From assembly GCF_019399895.1 (NCBI RefSeq), contig NC_091886.1:248001-312000 (forward strand): a DNA stretch of 64,000 nt, written 5' to 3'. Origin of the DNA: Cardiocondyla obscurior (taxonomy: Eukaryota > Arthropoda > Insecta > Hymenoptera > Formicidae). Shown here piece after piece: positions 63,601-64,000 of this stretch. The notes under the pieces are model-generated. The model saw nothing but the letters and a program-made list of their open reading frames with translations, had not been told where the DNA came from and ran no database searches. Position numbers and translations under genes: made by a program. Each line of letters opens with the position of its first letter. Within the stretch, counting starts at the first letter, position 1.

Positions 63601-64000
63601 AAAAACGAATCATTAATTGCGTAAATTTAAATCGACATGCTACAATTGCGTTTTTTGGCTGATTCAACCAAGCAGAACCGAGAAAAGTACAAGAAAGCGA
63701 CCGAGAAGAGATAACAGTCATAGCGAAAAAATAAGTGAAAATTGTAGGAAAAAACGAAAACGTATCTTACCCTGGTTATCACTATATGCACGACGAACAG
63801 TCCTAAGCCCAATCTGCACAGTCAATGTTAAAATTATACGCGATCTATCACAAAACCACAACATAAACAATATTTCACTCTCGCTGTAGTGACAGCCGTC
63901 ACAAACTATGTAAATATACGTTACGAAACTCACCGTAACTACTATAACTTGTTATAAGATCACCCATAAAACGCAATCGTTTTTTGTTATACTAATCTCA
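63601..64000. other. Right window end without a supportable gene
   Basis: A decayed satellite-like start (ACATGCTACAATTGCG) is followed by unique AT-rich sequence. Overlapping short frames on both strands show no recognisable feature. Confidence 0.5.

Overview
This is insect nuclear DNA, most likely from an ant or another hymenopteran (inference). The pointers are an intron-containing facilitated trehalose/sugar transporter gene with short introns, an R1-clade retrotransposon, a Polinton/Maverick, a Tc1/mariner-type element with about 75-nt introns, and a Helitron. No prokaryotic gene organisation is present. Apart from the transporter gene and a few doubtful exons, almost everything after 12 kb is mobile-element or tandem-repeat sequence.

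Layout. 1-5.8 kb is non-coding as far as can be seen. 5.8-9.6 kb holds a six-exon Tret1-like MFS transporter (+). Its exons 2-5 reappear in inverted orientation at 10.2-12.2 kb as an almost perfect 2-kb inverted repeat, and a 372-bp palindromic mariner-type MITE sits in intron 1. 12.2-18.8 kb is a decayed R1-clade non-LTR element (-). 19.3-20.1 kb has two tandem cysteine-rich zinc-ribbon-like ORFs (-). 21.2-24.1 kb has an intronless array of unrecognised ORFs (-), abutted by a probable solo LTR. 25.3-28.3 kb is AT-rich tandem repeats.

30.3-51.2 kb is a Polinton/Maverick (adintovirus-like) element of about 17.6 kb, plus a 3.4-kb mariner-type transposon nested in its right terminal repeat. It carries terminal inverted repeats that each encode a related small protein, a major capsid protein, a minor capsid protein, an adenovirus-type cysteine protease, a PLA2-domain protein, a packaging ATPase, a DUF8207-like protein, a coiled-coil protein, a retroviral-type integrase with a chromodomain-like tail, a protein-primed family B DNA polymerase and several unknowns. 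Three of its genes contain spliceosomal introns. Capsid, protease and PLA2 genes lie together on the minus strand. ATPase, DUF8207, coiled-coil and integrase genes lie on the plus strand, then the polymerase on the minus strand, then two small plus-strand genes.

51.5-53.4 kb is a foldback element. 54.0-61.3 kb is a Helitron (-) encoding a Ulp1-like protease, a Rep/Pif1-helicase protein and a USP-like deubiquitinase domain joined to the helicase. 61.4-63.6 kb is a 24-bp minisatellite followed by a roughly 110-130-bp satellite.

A theme across the window is that otherwise well-preserved reading frames are broken by one-base differences in A/T homopolymers (transporter, polymerase twice, Helitron, zinc-ribbon ORF, orphan array). 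This may reflect consensus errors rather than decay, so several 'pseudogenes' here should be treated with caution.
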